Part shown: piece by piece, positions 6,829-14,110 of the stretch | Layout: each line of letters opens with the position of its first letter | Position numbering within the stretch: the first letter of the stretch is position 1 | NCBI GenBank assembly: GCA_002413145.1 | Contig: DHWK01000034.1 | Span: 5,732-39,307, forward strand | Direction: 5' to 3' | Origin: a bacterium UBP12_UBA5184 | GTDB taxonomy: Bacteria; Vulcanimicrobiota; Vulcanimicrobiia; Vulcanimicrobiales; Vulcanimicrobiaceae | DNA: 33,576 bases | Translations under genes and position numbers: made by a program | The notes under the pieces: generated by a model | Seen by the model: the letters and a program-made list of their open reading frames with translations, nothing else | What the model was told of the DNA's origin: nothing | Databases searched by the model: none

Positions 6829-8301
6829 GTGATCAATCGAGCCTGTGCTACCATCCCGGCCGTCGCGGCGTTTGCGCTGAGCGTGGCCGGCACCGCCGTC
6901 CCGGTAAGCGCAGACCAGGTGACGATCGTCTCCGTGCAGACCGGTCACTCGCTGATCGTCGACGCACCCCGCTTGTCGCGCGTTGCGGTGGGCGACAGCC
7001 GGATCGCCGGCGTGGTCCCCGTCGGCACCTCGCAAATAATTATTAACGGAAAGTCGTCGGGGCACACGACCGTCTTCGTCTGGAATTCCGGTGCGCGCAA
7101 GAGTTACGAAGTCACCGTCACCGAGCAAGGCTTCGACGACGTCGCAAAGATTTTGCGCTCGGCCATCAACGAACCGGGCGTGCAGGTCGTCGCTTACGAG
7201 AACACTATTTTCATTCGGGGCGGAGTCTCCGACGCGCAGGCCTACGCGCGCCTCAACGACATCCTGGCGCGCTTCGGGGGCGCCAAGTTCAATTCGTCGG
7301 GCAAGGGCGGCGAGGCGAAGATCATCAACATGGTCACCGTCGCGCGGCCGCTTGGCGATCTTCAGATTCGCCTAGCGACGATTCCGGGAGCGAGCGATCT
7401 GCGCGTCGACCCCGACGCGAAGGGCAACGTCATCGTGAGCGGCAGCGTGCGCGACCGCGCGGCCGCGGAGGCCGTCCTCAATAAGGTTCGCGGTCTAGCC
7501 GGTCCGTTTCTCGCGGCCGACGGAAAAGTGATCGACCGTCTCGCGACCGAGATGACCAGTCAAATCGACGTGAAAGTCTATGTGCTAGAAGTAGACAAGA
7601 CGGCCCAAAGCCAGCTCGGGCTGCGTCTTCAGGGCGCCTTGATCAACGGTGTGGCGACCGTCGGCGGCACCGCCGGGGGCAGCCAAACCTTTACGCTTGG
7701 ACCGGCCCAGATCGTCGGAATCGAGAATCCCAACCCGGCGAACATGTTCGGCAAGGCCCTCGGCCTCGGCAGCATCGCGCGCGCGACGATGCTCGCACCG
7801 ACGCTCGACCTACTCATGTCCGAAGGTCATGCCAAGCTGCTTTCGTCTCCCGACCTGGTCACCGTCCCCGGCAGCGAAGCGACTTTTCTGGTGGGCGGGA
7901 AAATCCCGATCCCCGTCTCCAACGGCCTCGGCACGGTCACCGTGCAGTATCAAGATTTCGGCGTCAAGCTGAAGGTGACGCCCACGGTGCTCGGTGGCGG
8001 CGGCATCGAATGCAAGATCAACCCCGAGGTTTCGAACCTGGACTTCGCCGACGCGGTAACGCTCAACGGCTTCACCGTCCCAGCCCTGAAAATCAGCACG
8101 CTCTCGACCGACGTCATCACGCAAACCGGCGAAAGTATCGTGATGGGCGGCTTGCTCAATCGGCTCGAGTCGGTCAACGTTCAGAAAATCCCGCTGCTCT
8201 CGGAGATCCCGATTCTCGGCAAACTCTTCCGCTCGACGAGCTATCAGAAGAGCGAGACCGACGTCGTCTTCGTCCTCACGCCGACGATCATCACACGCTA
8301 G
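6829..8301 (+). CDS. cpaC: Tad pilus outer-membrane secretin CpaC/RcpA
   Basis: The preferred start is GTG at 6829, with GGAG at 6816-6819. It gives a 490-residue protein with a signal peptide (residues 1-29, cleavage near VSA-DQ). The open frame continues up to 6736, but the extra residues do not look like a leader. The N-terminal pilus-secretin domain has SLIVDAPRLSRVAVGDSRIA, followed by BON-like repeats. The C-terminal secretin domain ends in GLLNRLESVNVQKIPLLSEI and PILGKLFRS, the hallmark of the family. It forms the outer-membrane pore for the Flp pilus, which shows that the host has an outer membrane. It is read divergently from all other Tad genes here, so it has its own promoter within 6626-6828. 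Confidence 0.93.
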   Translation: MINRACATIPAVAAFALSVAGTAVPVSADQVTIVSVQTGHSLIVDAPRLSRVAVGDSRIAGVVPVGTSQIIINGKSSGHTTVFVWNSGARKSYEVTVTEQGFDDVAKILRSAINEPGVQVVAYENTIFIRGGVSDAQAYARLNDILARFGGAKFNSSGKGGEAKIINMVTVARPLGDLQIRLATIPGASDLRVDPDAKGNVIVSGSVRDRAAAEAVLNKVRGLAGPFLAADGKVIDRLATEMTSQIDVKVYVLEVDKTAQSQLGLRLQGALINGVATVGGTAGGSQTFTLGPAQIVGIENPNPANMFGKALGLGSIARATMLAPTLDLLMSEGHAKLLSSPDLVTVPGSEATFLVGGKIPIPVSNGLGTVTVQYQDFGVKLKVTPTVLGGGGIECKINPEVSNLDFADAVTLNGFTVPALKISTLSTDVITQTGESIVMGGLLNRLESVNVQKIPLLSEIPILGKLFRSTSYQKSETDVVFVLTPTIITR

Positions 8302-8370
8302 CCACCGGATTGGATCGGTGCGAACCAGGTCACACGTTCGACCGCGAACGCGCGCAGGGCGCTCGATTCG

Positions 8371-9600
8371 GTGTACGCTCGTGCCCGTGTCCGGAAGCAC
8401 GTCGCGAGCTTGCGGTTGAAACGCAACATCGTCCTCGCTAGGTCGAACGACGGCCGCCGCCTCGATTACATCGACGGCCTGCGGGCCGTTGCCGTGCTCT
8501 TGGTCATGCTCTTTCACTCCCGCGTTCACGCGCCGGGGGTTACGCTCGGTCACGTTTTTCTCGAAGGGACCCACGGGGTCGACCTGTTCTTCGTGCTATC
8601 GGGTTTTTGTTTATCGCTGCCGACGCTCGAAAAGTTACGCCGCGAAGGCTCGCTGCGCTTCGATATCGCCGCGTTCGCGGCGAAGCGTGTTCTGCGGATT
8701 TTCCCGCCGTACGCGGTCGCGGTCCTCGCCTTCGCGCTGATCGGAACCTACGCGCTGAGCCGCGGCGTCGCGCTCCCCAAAGGTATGCTCGCGCACTTCG
8801 ATGCGCTCGACGTGGCGCGCGATCTATTCTTCCTCGATCGCAGCAATCAGCATCTGAACCAGTCGTTCTGGTCGCTCGCGGTCGAGTTTCGCTGGTATTT
8901 TCTGTTCCCGCCAATGCTGCTGCTCTGGGTGTCGCGGGCGCGAGCGTTCGTGGCGCTCTTGGTCGCAGTAATCGCCGCCAACGAGTTGACCCGCGCGACC
9001 AGCACCGACGTCGGCGTCCTCTCCGCGTTCATGCTCGGCATCGTGGCGGCTCACATCCGCGTGCACGCTCATCCGTTCGCGCGCTTCGCGCCGGCGCTCG
9101 GCTTCGTCGCGGTCTTCGCGGCGCTGGAGCTCGAGAACGTCCGCCACTTTCCGGTGCAGACCAATCCCGGCTGGCACGTCGCCGCGTTCGCGCTGGTCGT
9201 CATCGCCGGTAATGAAGGCTGGCTGCAACGCATCCTCTCCTGGCGCTGGCTCGCGCGGCTGGGCGTCGCGTCCTACAGTATCTACCTCGTCCACGAGCCG
9301 ATTGTCTCGGCTACGATGTCGCTGTTCGTTCCGCGCTACGGCTTCGTCGCCGCGCTGCCCGTCGCGCTCGCACTTGGTCTGGCCGGAGGCTTCGCGATGT
9401 GGGCGATCGTCGAACGCCCGATCACGCAGCGCAGCGTCGTCGCGGCGTTCGTCGCCGGCGCTTCGAAGCGCATGAGCGGACTCTTTACCTTCACCGGCCT
9501 GCCCCTGGAGATGCGGATCAGCGCGCCGATGGCGAGCGCGCCGGCGGCGACCGGCCGCGTCATCGCCTTCGCCGGGAGGGACCAAGCCGCCGAATCGTAA
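8371..9600 (+). CDS. Membrane acyltransferase, family 3 (OafA/NodX-like)
   Basis: This is a polytopic protein of about 409 residues. Conserved family-3 features are DYIDGLRAVAVLLVMLFH near the N-terminus (including the key R and H), GVDLFFVLSGFCLS, and NQSFWSLAVEFRWYFLFP. About ten membrane segments follow, ending near residue 360, and the last 50 residues are hydrophilic. These enzymes O-acylate glycans or lipids at the membrane. The acceptor is unknown, but the neighbouring membrane glycosyltransferases suggest a surface glycan. The start is uncertain: GTG at 8371 has no good ribosome binding site, and TTG at 8416 would still keep the whole conserved region. Confidence 0.88.
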   Translation: MYARARVRKHVASLRLKRNIVLARSNDGRRLDYIDGLRAVAVLLVMLFHSRVHAPGVTLGHVFLEGTHGVDLFFVLSGFCLSLPTLEKLRREGSLRFDIAAFAAKRVLRIFPPYAVAVLAFALIGTYALSRGVALPKGMLAHFDALDVARDLFFLDRSNQHLNQSFWSLAVEFRWYFLFPPMLLLWVSRARAFVALLVAVIAANELTRATSTDVGVLSAFMLGIVAAHIRVHAHPFARFAPALGFVAVFAALELENVRHFPVQTNPGWHVAAFALVVIAGNEGWLQRILSWRWLARLGVASYSIYLVHEPIVSATMSLFVPRYGFVAALPVALALGLAGGFAMWAIVERPITQRSVVAAFVAGASKRMSGLFTFTGLPLEMRISAPMASAPAATGRVIAFAGRDQAAES

Positions 9601-9609
9601 GTCGCTTGC

Positions 9610-11037
9610 GTGGTACTTTCCACACGAGAGCGCATCGTCGCCGGGCTCTTCCTCACCGCCCTGGCGCTTTCGTTCGTACTCGCGCTCACGAACGCCGTCC
9701 CATTTCCGTCGCGCGCCTTCCTGTACGATTATCGTGCGTTCGCGTGTGCCGGCGGCATCGCAGGCACAGCCGACGATCCATATCGCGCCGAGCCGTTGAG
9801 AACGTGCGAGCACCGGAGCGGTCTGCTCGCCGGGCGTAAGGACCTCGCGCGCCTCGCCGTCCCAGCGCCGTTGCCCGGCTATGCCTTCGCACCGCTTGCG
9901 CTGCTCGGACGCCTCCCCGGGCCGTCCGGCGCAATCCTCTGGATCTTGCTCTCGCTGCTCGGAGCGGTGCTCGCGGTTCGCTCCCTTAGCGCGCTCGCTC
10001 GAGCGCGCGCCCGCATCGTCTGGTTGGCGCTCCTTTTGCCGCTCGCCGTCGCGCTCGTCCTCGGGCAACTCGTTCCGCTGGCGCTCGGCACGCTGTGTTT
10101 GGCGGCCCTGGCACTCGAACGCGGGCGTTTCGGACTCGCCGCAGCCGCTCTGTGGGTCGCGATGATCGAACCCCACGTCGCATTTCCGGCCCTGCTCGCG
10201 CTCGCGCTCTTCGTTCCGCGCGCGCGTCTCGGCGTCGGCATCGGCGCGATCGTCGCGTTCGTCCTCTCACTCGCATTGCTCGGCGCCGGAAAAAATCTCG
10301 AGTACCTCGCGCAAGTCCTACCGGCGCACGCGGCGAGCGAACTCGCTAACGAAGAGCAGTACAGCCTCGCGTATCTCTTGCACCGCTTGGGTGCAGCCGA
10401 TCCTTGGGCGCTGCGGATCGCCGATTTTTGGTACCTCATCGCGCTCGCAGCCGGCCTCGCCGTCGCGCGACGGCTCGTCTCGCGCGGCGCGCCGCATTCG
10501 CTGTATCTCTTGATTCCGGCGGCGTTCGCGGTGGTCGGCAGTCCCTTCGTCCACATCCACCAGATCGTTTTCATCGTGCCGGCGCTGATCGTTGTCGCCG
10601 CGCGCTTCGCGCCGCGCGCGCGCGCTCTCTCGCTCGCGATCGTGCTCCTGGCGATTCCGTGGGGGGCGTTCGGGCTGCTCGCGCTCGCGGCGCCGTTCGT
10701 TGCGTTCGCGATCGGCATGCTGACGTACGAACTCTTCGGCGCACGGCCGTTGGCTGCGACCTTGGCGGGGCTTCTCGCGGCCGCGTTCGTCGCCATGCTC
10801 GTGCTCGAACAGTCGCTAGTGCCGCGCCCCGACGCGACCGCGGCGCTCGCCCCCTACGGGGACGGCCGACTCCTGGCGGAGGCAAGCTGGACGGCGTACA
10901 TGCGCAGCAGCTTCCACGAAAATGTGGTCGTCTTCGCGCTGGCCAAGCTGCCGACGCTCGCCGGGGTCGCGTTCGGTCTCGCTCTGGTCGTCCGCGCGGC
11001 GATCGTCGAGCGGCGGCCCCTGCGGACGGCCGCTTAG
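9610..11037 (+). CDS. GT87/DUF2029-like membrane glycosyltransferase, copy 1
   Basis: This 475-residue hydrophobic protein has roughly ten or more membrane segments. After the first segment the extracytoplasmic loop has an acidic motif, YDYRAFACAGG, then DDPYRAEPLRTCEHRSG and VPAPLPGYAFAPLALLGRL. This arrangement is found in DUF2029/GT87 proteins, which use polyprenyl-phosphate sugars as donors. It starts at GTG 9610, nine bases after the acyltransferase stop. It is clearly paralogous to the gene at 11638-13014: the same loop motifs occur at the same positions. The acceptor and the sugar are unknown. The family call rests on topology and motif pattern, not on a search. Confidence 0.75.
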   Translation: MVLSTRERIVAGLFLTALALSFVLALTNAVPFPSRAFLYDYRAFACAGGIAGTADDPYRAEPLRTCEHRSGLLAGRKDLARLAVPAPLPGYAFAPLALLGRLPGPSGAILWILLSLLGAVLAVRSLSALARARARIVWLALLLPLAVALVLGQLVPLALGTLCLAALALERGRFGLAAAALWVAMIEPHVAFPALLALALFVPRARLGVGIGAIVAFVLSLALLGAGKNLEYLAQVLPAHAASELANEEQYSLAYLLHRLGAADPWALRIADFWYLIALAAGLAVARRLVSRGAPHSLYLLIPAAFAVVGSPFVHIHQIVFIVPALIVVAARFAPRARALSLAIVLLAIPWGAFGLLALAAPFVAFAIGMLTYELFGARPLAATLAGLLAAAFVAMLVLEQSLVPRPDATAALAPYGDGRLLAEASWTAYMRSSFHENVVVFALAKLPTLAGVAFGLALVVRAAIVERRPLRTAA

Positions 11038-11038
11038 T

Positions 11039-11641
11039 GTGACCGGGCGACTGCGCCTCATCGCAAGCCGTCGCTTGGCCGACAACAGGGTCGTGCGAGT
11101 TTTTGTACTGGTTGCAGCCTTGGCCGTGCTCCTTCCGACGCCGGTTCGAGCCGAAACGGTGACGAACGTCCGCGGCGTCCAGATCATCACGGGCAATGAT
11201 CCGACCCCCGCCCCTCGGCGGCCGAGGAAATCTCGGGCTGCGCCACCCGTCCCACGCCCAAAAGCCGCGCACCCGCTCGCCGACGCCATCCTGCGCAACG
11301 CCCTGGCCTACGTCGGTACGCCGTATCGCTGGGGCGGGACCTCGCCGCGGACCGGCTTCGATTGTTCGGGTTACGTCTGGTTCGTCTACGCGAGCGCCGG
11401 GATCGGCATACCGCGCACCGCTGACGCGCAGTTTGCCGCCGGACGGCCGATCGCAGGCGACCCGGCGCCGGGCGATCTCGTCTTTTTCCAAACGTACGAT
11501 TGGGGCGCGTCGCACGTCGGCATCTATCTCGGGAACGGCTGGTTCGTTCAGGAGATCGCGCCGAACGTTCACTTTTCGAATTTCAACTCGCCGTATTTCC
11601 GCAGCCGCTACATCGGCGCGCGCCGCTTCCTTCCGGCGTGA
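11039..11641 (+). CDS. Secreted NlpC/P60-family cell-wall hydrolase
   Basis: This protein of about 200 residues has an N-terminal hydrophobic export signal (VRVFVLVAALAVLLPTPVRA), a Pro/Arg-rich linker, and a C-terminal NlpC/P60 domain. The catalytic Cys lies in GFDCSGYVW (C109 from the chosen start), the His in ASHVGIYLGNG (H159), and a polar third residue is expected in the EIAPNVHF region. YVGTPYRWGG is the usual domain opening. Such enzymes cleave peptidoglycan stem peptides or related amides. The start is either GTG 11039, one base after the upstream stop, or GTG 11093, which would give a normal 20-residue signal peptide. The stop overlaps the next gene as GTGA, so it is co-translated with the second GT87-like protein. 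Confidence 0.87.
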   Translation: MTGRLRLIASRRLADNRVVRVFVLVAALAVLLPTPVRAETVTNVRGVQIITGNDPTPAPRRPRKSRAAPPVPRPKAAHPLADAILRNALAYVGTPYRWGGTSPRTGFDCSGYVWFVYASAGIGIPRTADAQFAAGRPIAGDPAPGDLVFFQTYDWGASHVGIYLGNGWFVQEIAPNVHFSNFNSPYFRSRYIGARRFLPA

Positions 11642-13014
11642 GCGCGCGCTCGCGCCTCGGCGCGATCGCCCTGGTGCTCGTCGCACTCGCGTGGCTGGTC
11701 GCAACGCGCGACAAATTCGAGGGGCGCACGTTCGGTTACGATTTCGTCGCCTTCTATTGCGGCGCGTCGGTCGCCGTCGCCGGCGCCGACCCGTACCGTA
11801 CCGAGCCGTTACGCTCTTGCGAACATCGCGCCGGCCGGCAGTTTCGCAGCGATAGCCGGCTCGTCGTCCCGGCTCCCCTACCCGGTTACGCCTTCGCGCT
11901 CGTCGCGCCGCTGACGCGTCTTCCGTATCCGCTGGCGCTCGCGCTGTGGAGCGCGCTGCTGGTCTTTTCGTACGTCGTGTGCGTCGTCACGCTCGTACGC
12001 CTGACGGGCCTCTCGCCCCCAATCGTCACCGCGGCGACGATTCTCTCGCTCGGCGTCGTCTCGCTCGTGCTGGGGCAACTCGTCCCGATCGCACTCGCGG
12101 CATTGTGTCTCGCGGCGCGTGCCCTCGAACGAGAACGCCCATACGAGACGGCAGCCTGGTCGACGCTCGCGATGCTCGAACCGCACCTCGCGTTTCCGGC
12201 GATCGTCGCAATCTTCGTGGCGCGTCCTGCCACACGCGCCCCATTGCTCGCCGGCCTCGGCGCGCTCGGGGCGATTTCGCTCGGGCTCGGGGCCGCGCTC
12301 AACCTCGAATACCTAACGCAAGTCTTGCACGCGCAGGTCGCGAGCGAGATCGCGCGCGCCGATCAATTGAGTCCGATCGCGCTCGCGTACCGGGCCGGCT
12401 TGAACGAAGACAGCGCGGTCGCGCTCGGCAGCTTGACCTACGCGCTCGCCGCGGCCCTCGGCGTCACGCTCGGCATCGCAGCGGCGCGGCGCAGCGGCGC
12501 AGCCGCGGCGCTGGTCGTCGTGCCCCCGGCGATCGCGTTGCTCGGCGCGCCGTACGTACACGTGCAACATCTTGCGTTCGCGCTTCCCGCGGCGCTCTTT
12601 CTGTTCGGCCGCACCGAATGGAAAACGCCGGCGCTCCTGGCGATCTTTCTGCTCGCGATTCCGCTCGTCGTCCCATACGACGCGACGCCGCTCGTGCCGT
12701 TCGCGGCCTTGATCGTCGCACTCTTGGCGCACGAACTTGCGAAGCTGTCGGCGCCGCGCAGCGCGGCCCTCGGATTGGTTGCGGGCGCGCTCGTCTTTTG
12801 GATCGCGGCCTCGCTCGCGCCGCACGTCCCGCCGCCGCCCTCGGCGTATGCCGGAATCGCCGGCTCAGACCCGGCGCAAGCGAGTTGGCGCATTCTGATC
12901 GCCGCCGGTTTCCACGACGACGTCCCGCTCCTCATGGCCCTCGCGCTGCCGGTCTGGACGGCGCTCGTCGCGCTTGCCGTCGCCGCCGCGTCGCTGCGTC
13001 CGAAAGCAGCCTAG
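11638..13014 (+). CDS. GT87/DUF2029-like membrane glycosyltransferase, copy 2
   Basis: This 458-residue polytopic protein is paralogous to the one at 9610-11037. It shares the loop motifs YDFVAFYCGAS, DPYRTEPLRSCEHRAG and VPAPLPGYAFALVAPLTRL, and also the later LGQLVPIALAALCLAARALE pattern. The start is GTG 11638, overlapping the NlpC stop as GTGA. The open frame extends upstream to 11500 but that part lies inside the hydrolase gene. It probably transfers a sugar from a polyprenyl phosphate on the outer face of the inner membrane. It converges on the DUF2304 gene with only 29 bases between their stops. Confidence 0.75.
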   Translation: MSARSRLGAIALVLVALAWLVATRDKFEGRTFGYDFVAFYCGASVAVAGADPYRTEPLRSCEHRAGRQFRSDSRLVVPAPLPGYAFALVAPLTRLPYPLALALWSALLVFSYVVCVVTLVRLTGLSPPIVTAATILSLGVVSLVLGQLVPIALAALCLAARALERERPYETAAWSTLAMLEPHLAFPAIVAIFVARPATRAPLLAGLGALGAISLGLGAALNLEYLTQVLHAQVASEIARADQLSPIALAYRAGLNEDSAVALGSLTYALAAALGVTLGIAAARRSGAAAALVVVPPAIALLGAPYVHVQHLAFALPAALFLFGRTEWKTPALLAIFLLAIPLVVPYDATPLVPFAALIVALLAHELAKLSAPRSAALGLVAGALVFWIAASLAPHVPPPPSAYAGIAGSDPAQASWRILIAAGFHDDVPLLMALALPVWTALVALAVAAASLRPKAA

Positions 13015-13043
13015 GGACCCCGAGCGCAGGAGCGCGCGCCGCG

Positions 13044-13358
13044 CTATCTGAGGCGGGCGTTGCGCAGCGCGAGCTCGCGTACGATCGCGATCAGCTGCTG
13101 CTCCTGGCGCTTGAAACGAAAGTAGAAGTTTGCGGCGGCGAACAGGCCGCCGACGATCGCGAAGTAGACGATGAGATCGGCGCCGCGGCCGACGCCGAAG
13201 CGTTCGGCGACCCACTGCGCGGCGCTCGGCCAGACTACGAACGTGATGCCGCCGGCGAGCAGTGCCAGGGCGCCGAGCAACTGCAGCCCGCCCAAGCGGT
13301 GACTGGCGACGTACATCCCGAAAACGATGATGGCGAAGAGGAGAATCGACCCGATCAT
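13044..13358 (-). CDS. DUF2304-family membrane protein
   Basis: This 104-residue protein has three hydrophobic segments (near 4-20, 26-42 and 63-82) and a charged C-terminal helix with FKRQEQQLIAIVRELALRN. This is the layout of DUF2304 proteins, small membrane partners often encoded next to DPM1-like GT2 enzymes. ATG at 13358 is preferred because GGAG lies six bases upstream. It forms a TGATG overlap with the GT2 stop. A GTG at 13361 is the other option. Its biochemical role is unknown; the coupling suggests a complex or a shared pathway with the GT2. Confidence 0.75.
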   Translation of the reverse strand: MIGSILLFAIIVFGMYVASHRLGGLQLLGALALLAGGITFVVWPSAAQWVAERFGVGRGADLIVYFAIVGGLFAAANFYFRFKRQEQQLIAIVRELALRNARLR

Positions 13359-14053
13359 CACCGGCTCCAGGCCGCGTAGACGAGGTCGAACAAGATCTTG
13401 ACCGAGTTGCTGACGCCCTGCCCTTTCGCTAGCGAGTAGGCGCTGTAGTGGACGCGCGTCGGTACCTCGATGTAGCGCAGCCGTTCGCGCGCGATCGCCG
13501 CCAAAATTTCTGAGGCGTGCGCCATCCCGGGTTGACGGATGCGGATTCGCTCGGCGGCGGCGCGCGTCAAGAGTCGCAGTCCGTTGTGCGCGTCGCTCAA
13601 GCGCAGACCCGTCTGCAAACGCGTGAAGGCGACCGCGGCCCGCAGGGTCGCGCGGCGCAGCGCCGGCATCCCGGGCGAGCCTTCGAGAAAGCGCGAACCG
13701 AGCGCTACGGAGGCGCCCGAACCGGCCAGCGCCGACTGCAAAGCAGCGATCGAAGCGGGATCGTGCTGGCCGTCGGCATCGAAGGTGCAGATAAACGAGG
13801 CGTTGCGCGCCAGCGCGTAATCGATTCCGGTCTGTAGCGCAGCGCCCTGGCCGAGGTTGATCGCATGGCGCACGACCGTCGCTCCCGACTCGAGGGCGAC
13901 CTCGGCGGTGCGGTCGCTCGAACCGTCGTCGACGACGGCGACCCGCGGCAGATACTCCGCGAGGCCGCGCAAAACCGCGCCGAGCGCCTCGGCTTCGTTA
14001 TAGGCCGGGACGACGACCCACAGGCCGGGCTTGCGCCGTTCGCGCGTACTCAT
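13358..14053 (-). CDS. GT2 glycosyltransferase, polyprenyl-phosphate sugar synthase-like
   Basis: This is a 231-residue GT-A enzyme. The N-terminus has PAYNEAEALGAVLRGL, then VVDDGSSDRTAEVA and CTFDADGQHDPASI (the DxD metal/nucleotide-sugar motif). HAINLGQGAALQTGIDYAL is typical of dolichol-phosphate-mannose synthase-like GT2 proteins. No transmembrane segment follows the catalytic domain, so it is probably cytosolic or peripheral, with the DUF2304 protein as the membrane partner. It would transfer a sugar from a nucleotide donor to a polyprenyl phosphate, the donor used by GT-C proteins such as those nearby. ATG at 14053 has a GGAG unusually close, one base away. Confidence 0.87.
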   Translation of the reverse strand: MSTRERRKPGLWVVVPAYNEAEALGAVLRGLAEYLPRVAVVDDGSSDRTAEVALESGATVVRHAINLGQGAALQTGIDYALARNASFICTFDADGQHDPASIAALQSALAGSGASVALGSRFLEGSPGMPALRRATLRAAVAFTRLQTGLRLSDAHNGLRLLTRAAAERIRIRQPGMAHASEILAAIARERLRYIEVPTRVHYSAYSLAKGQGVSNSVKILFDLVYAAWSR

Positions 14054-14110
14054 GCTCCCTGGGTGTTCGACCCCTGGGAGGGCGGGGTTTAGGAAGGAAG
14101 GGGCGCCTGG

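Noticed and set aside
8302..8370. Terminator after the secretin gene
   Set aside because: A five-base stem (caccg/cggtg) is present but no T-run follows and the loop is AT/GC mixed; too weak to call.
12313..12825. Long antisense ORFs within the GT87-like and other genes
   Set aside because: These are extremely Arg/Asp/Glu-rich shadow frames, typical of GC-rich coding DNA read in the wrong frame, without conserved motifs.
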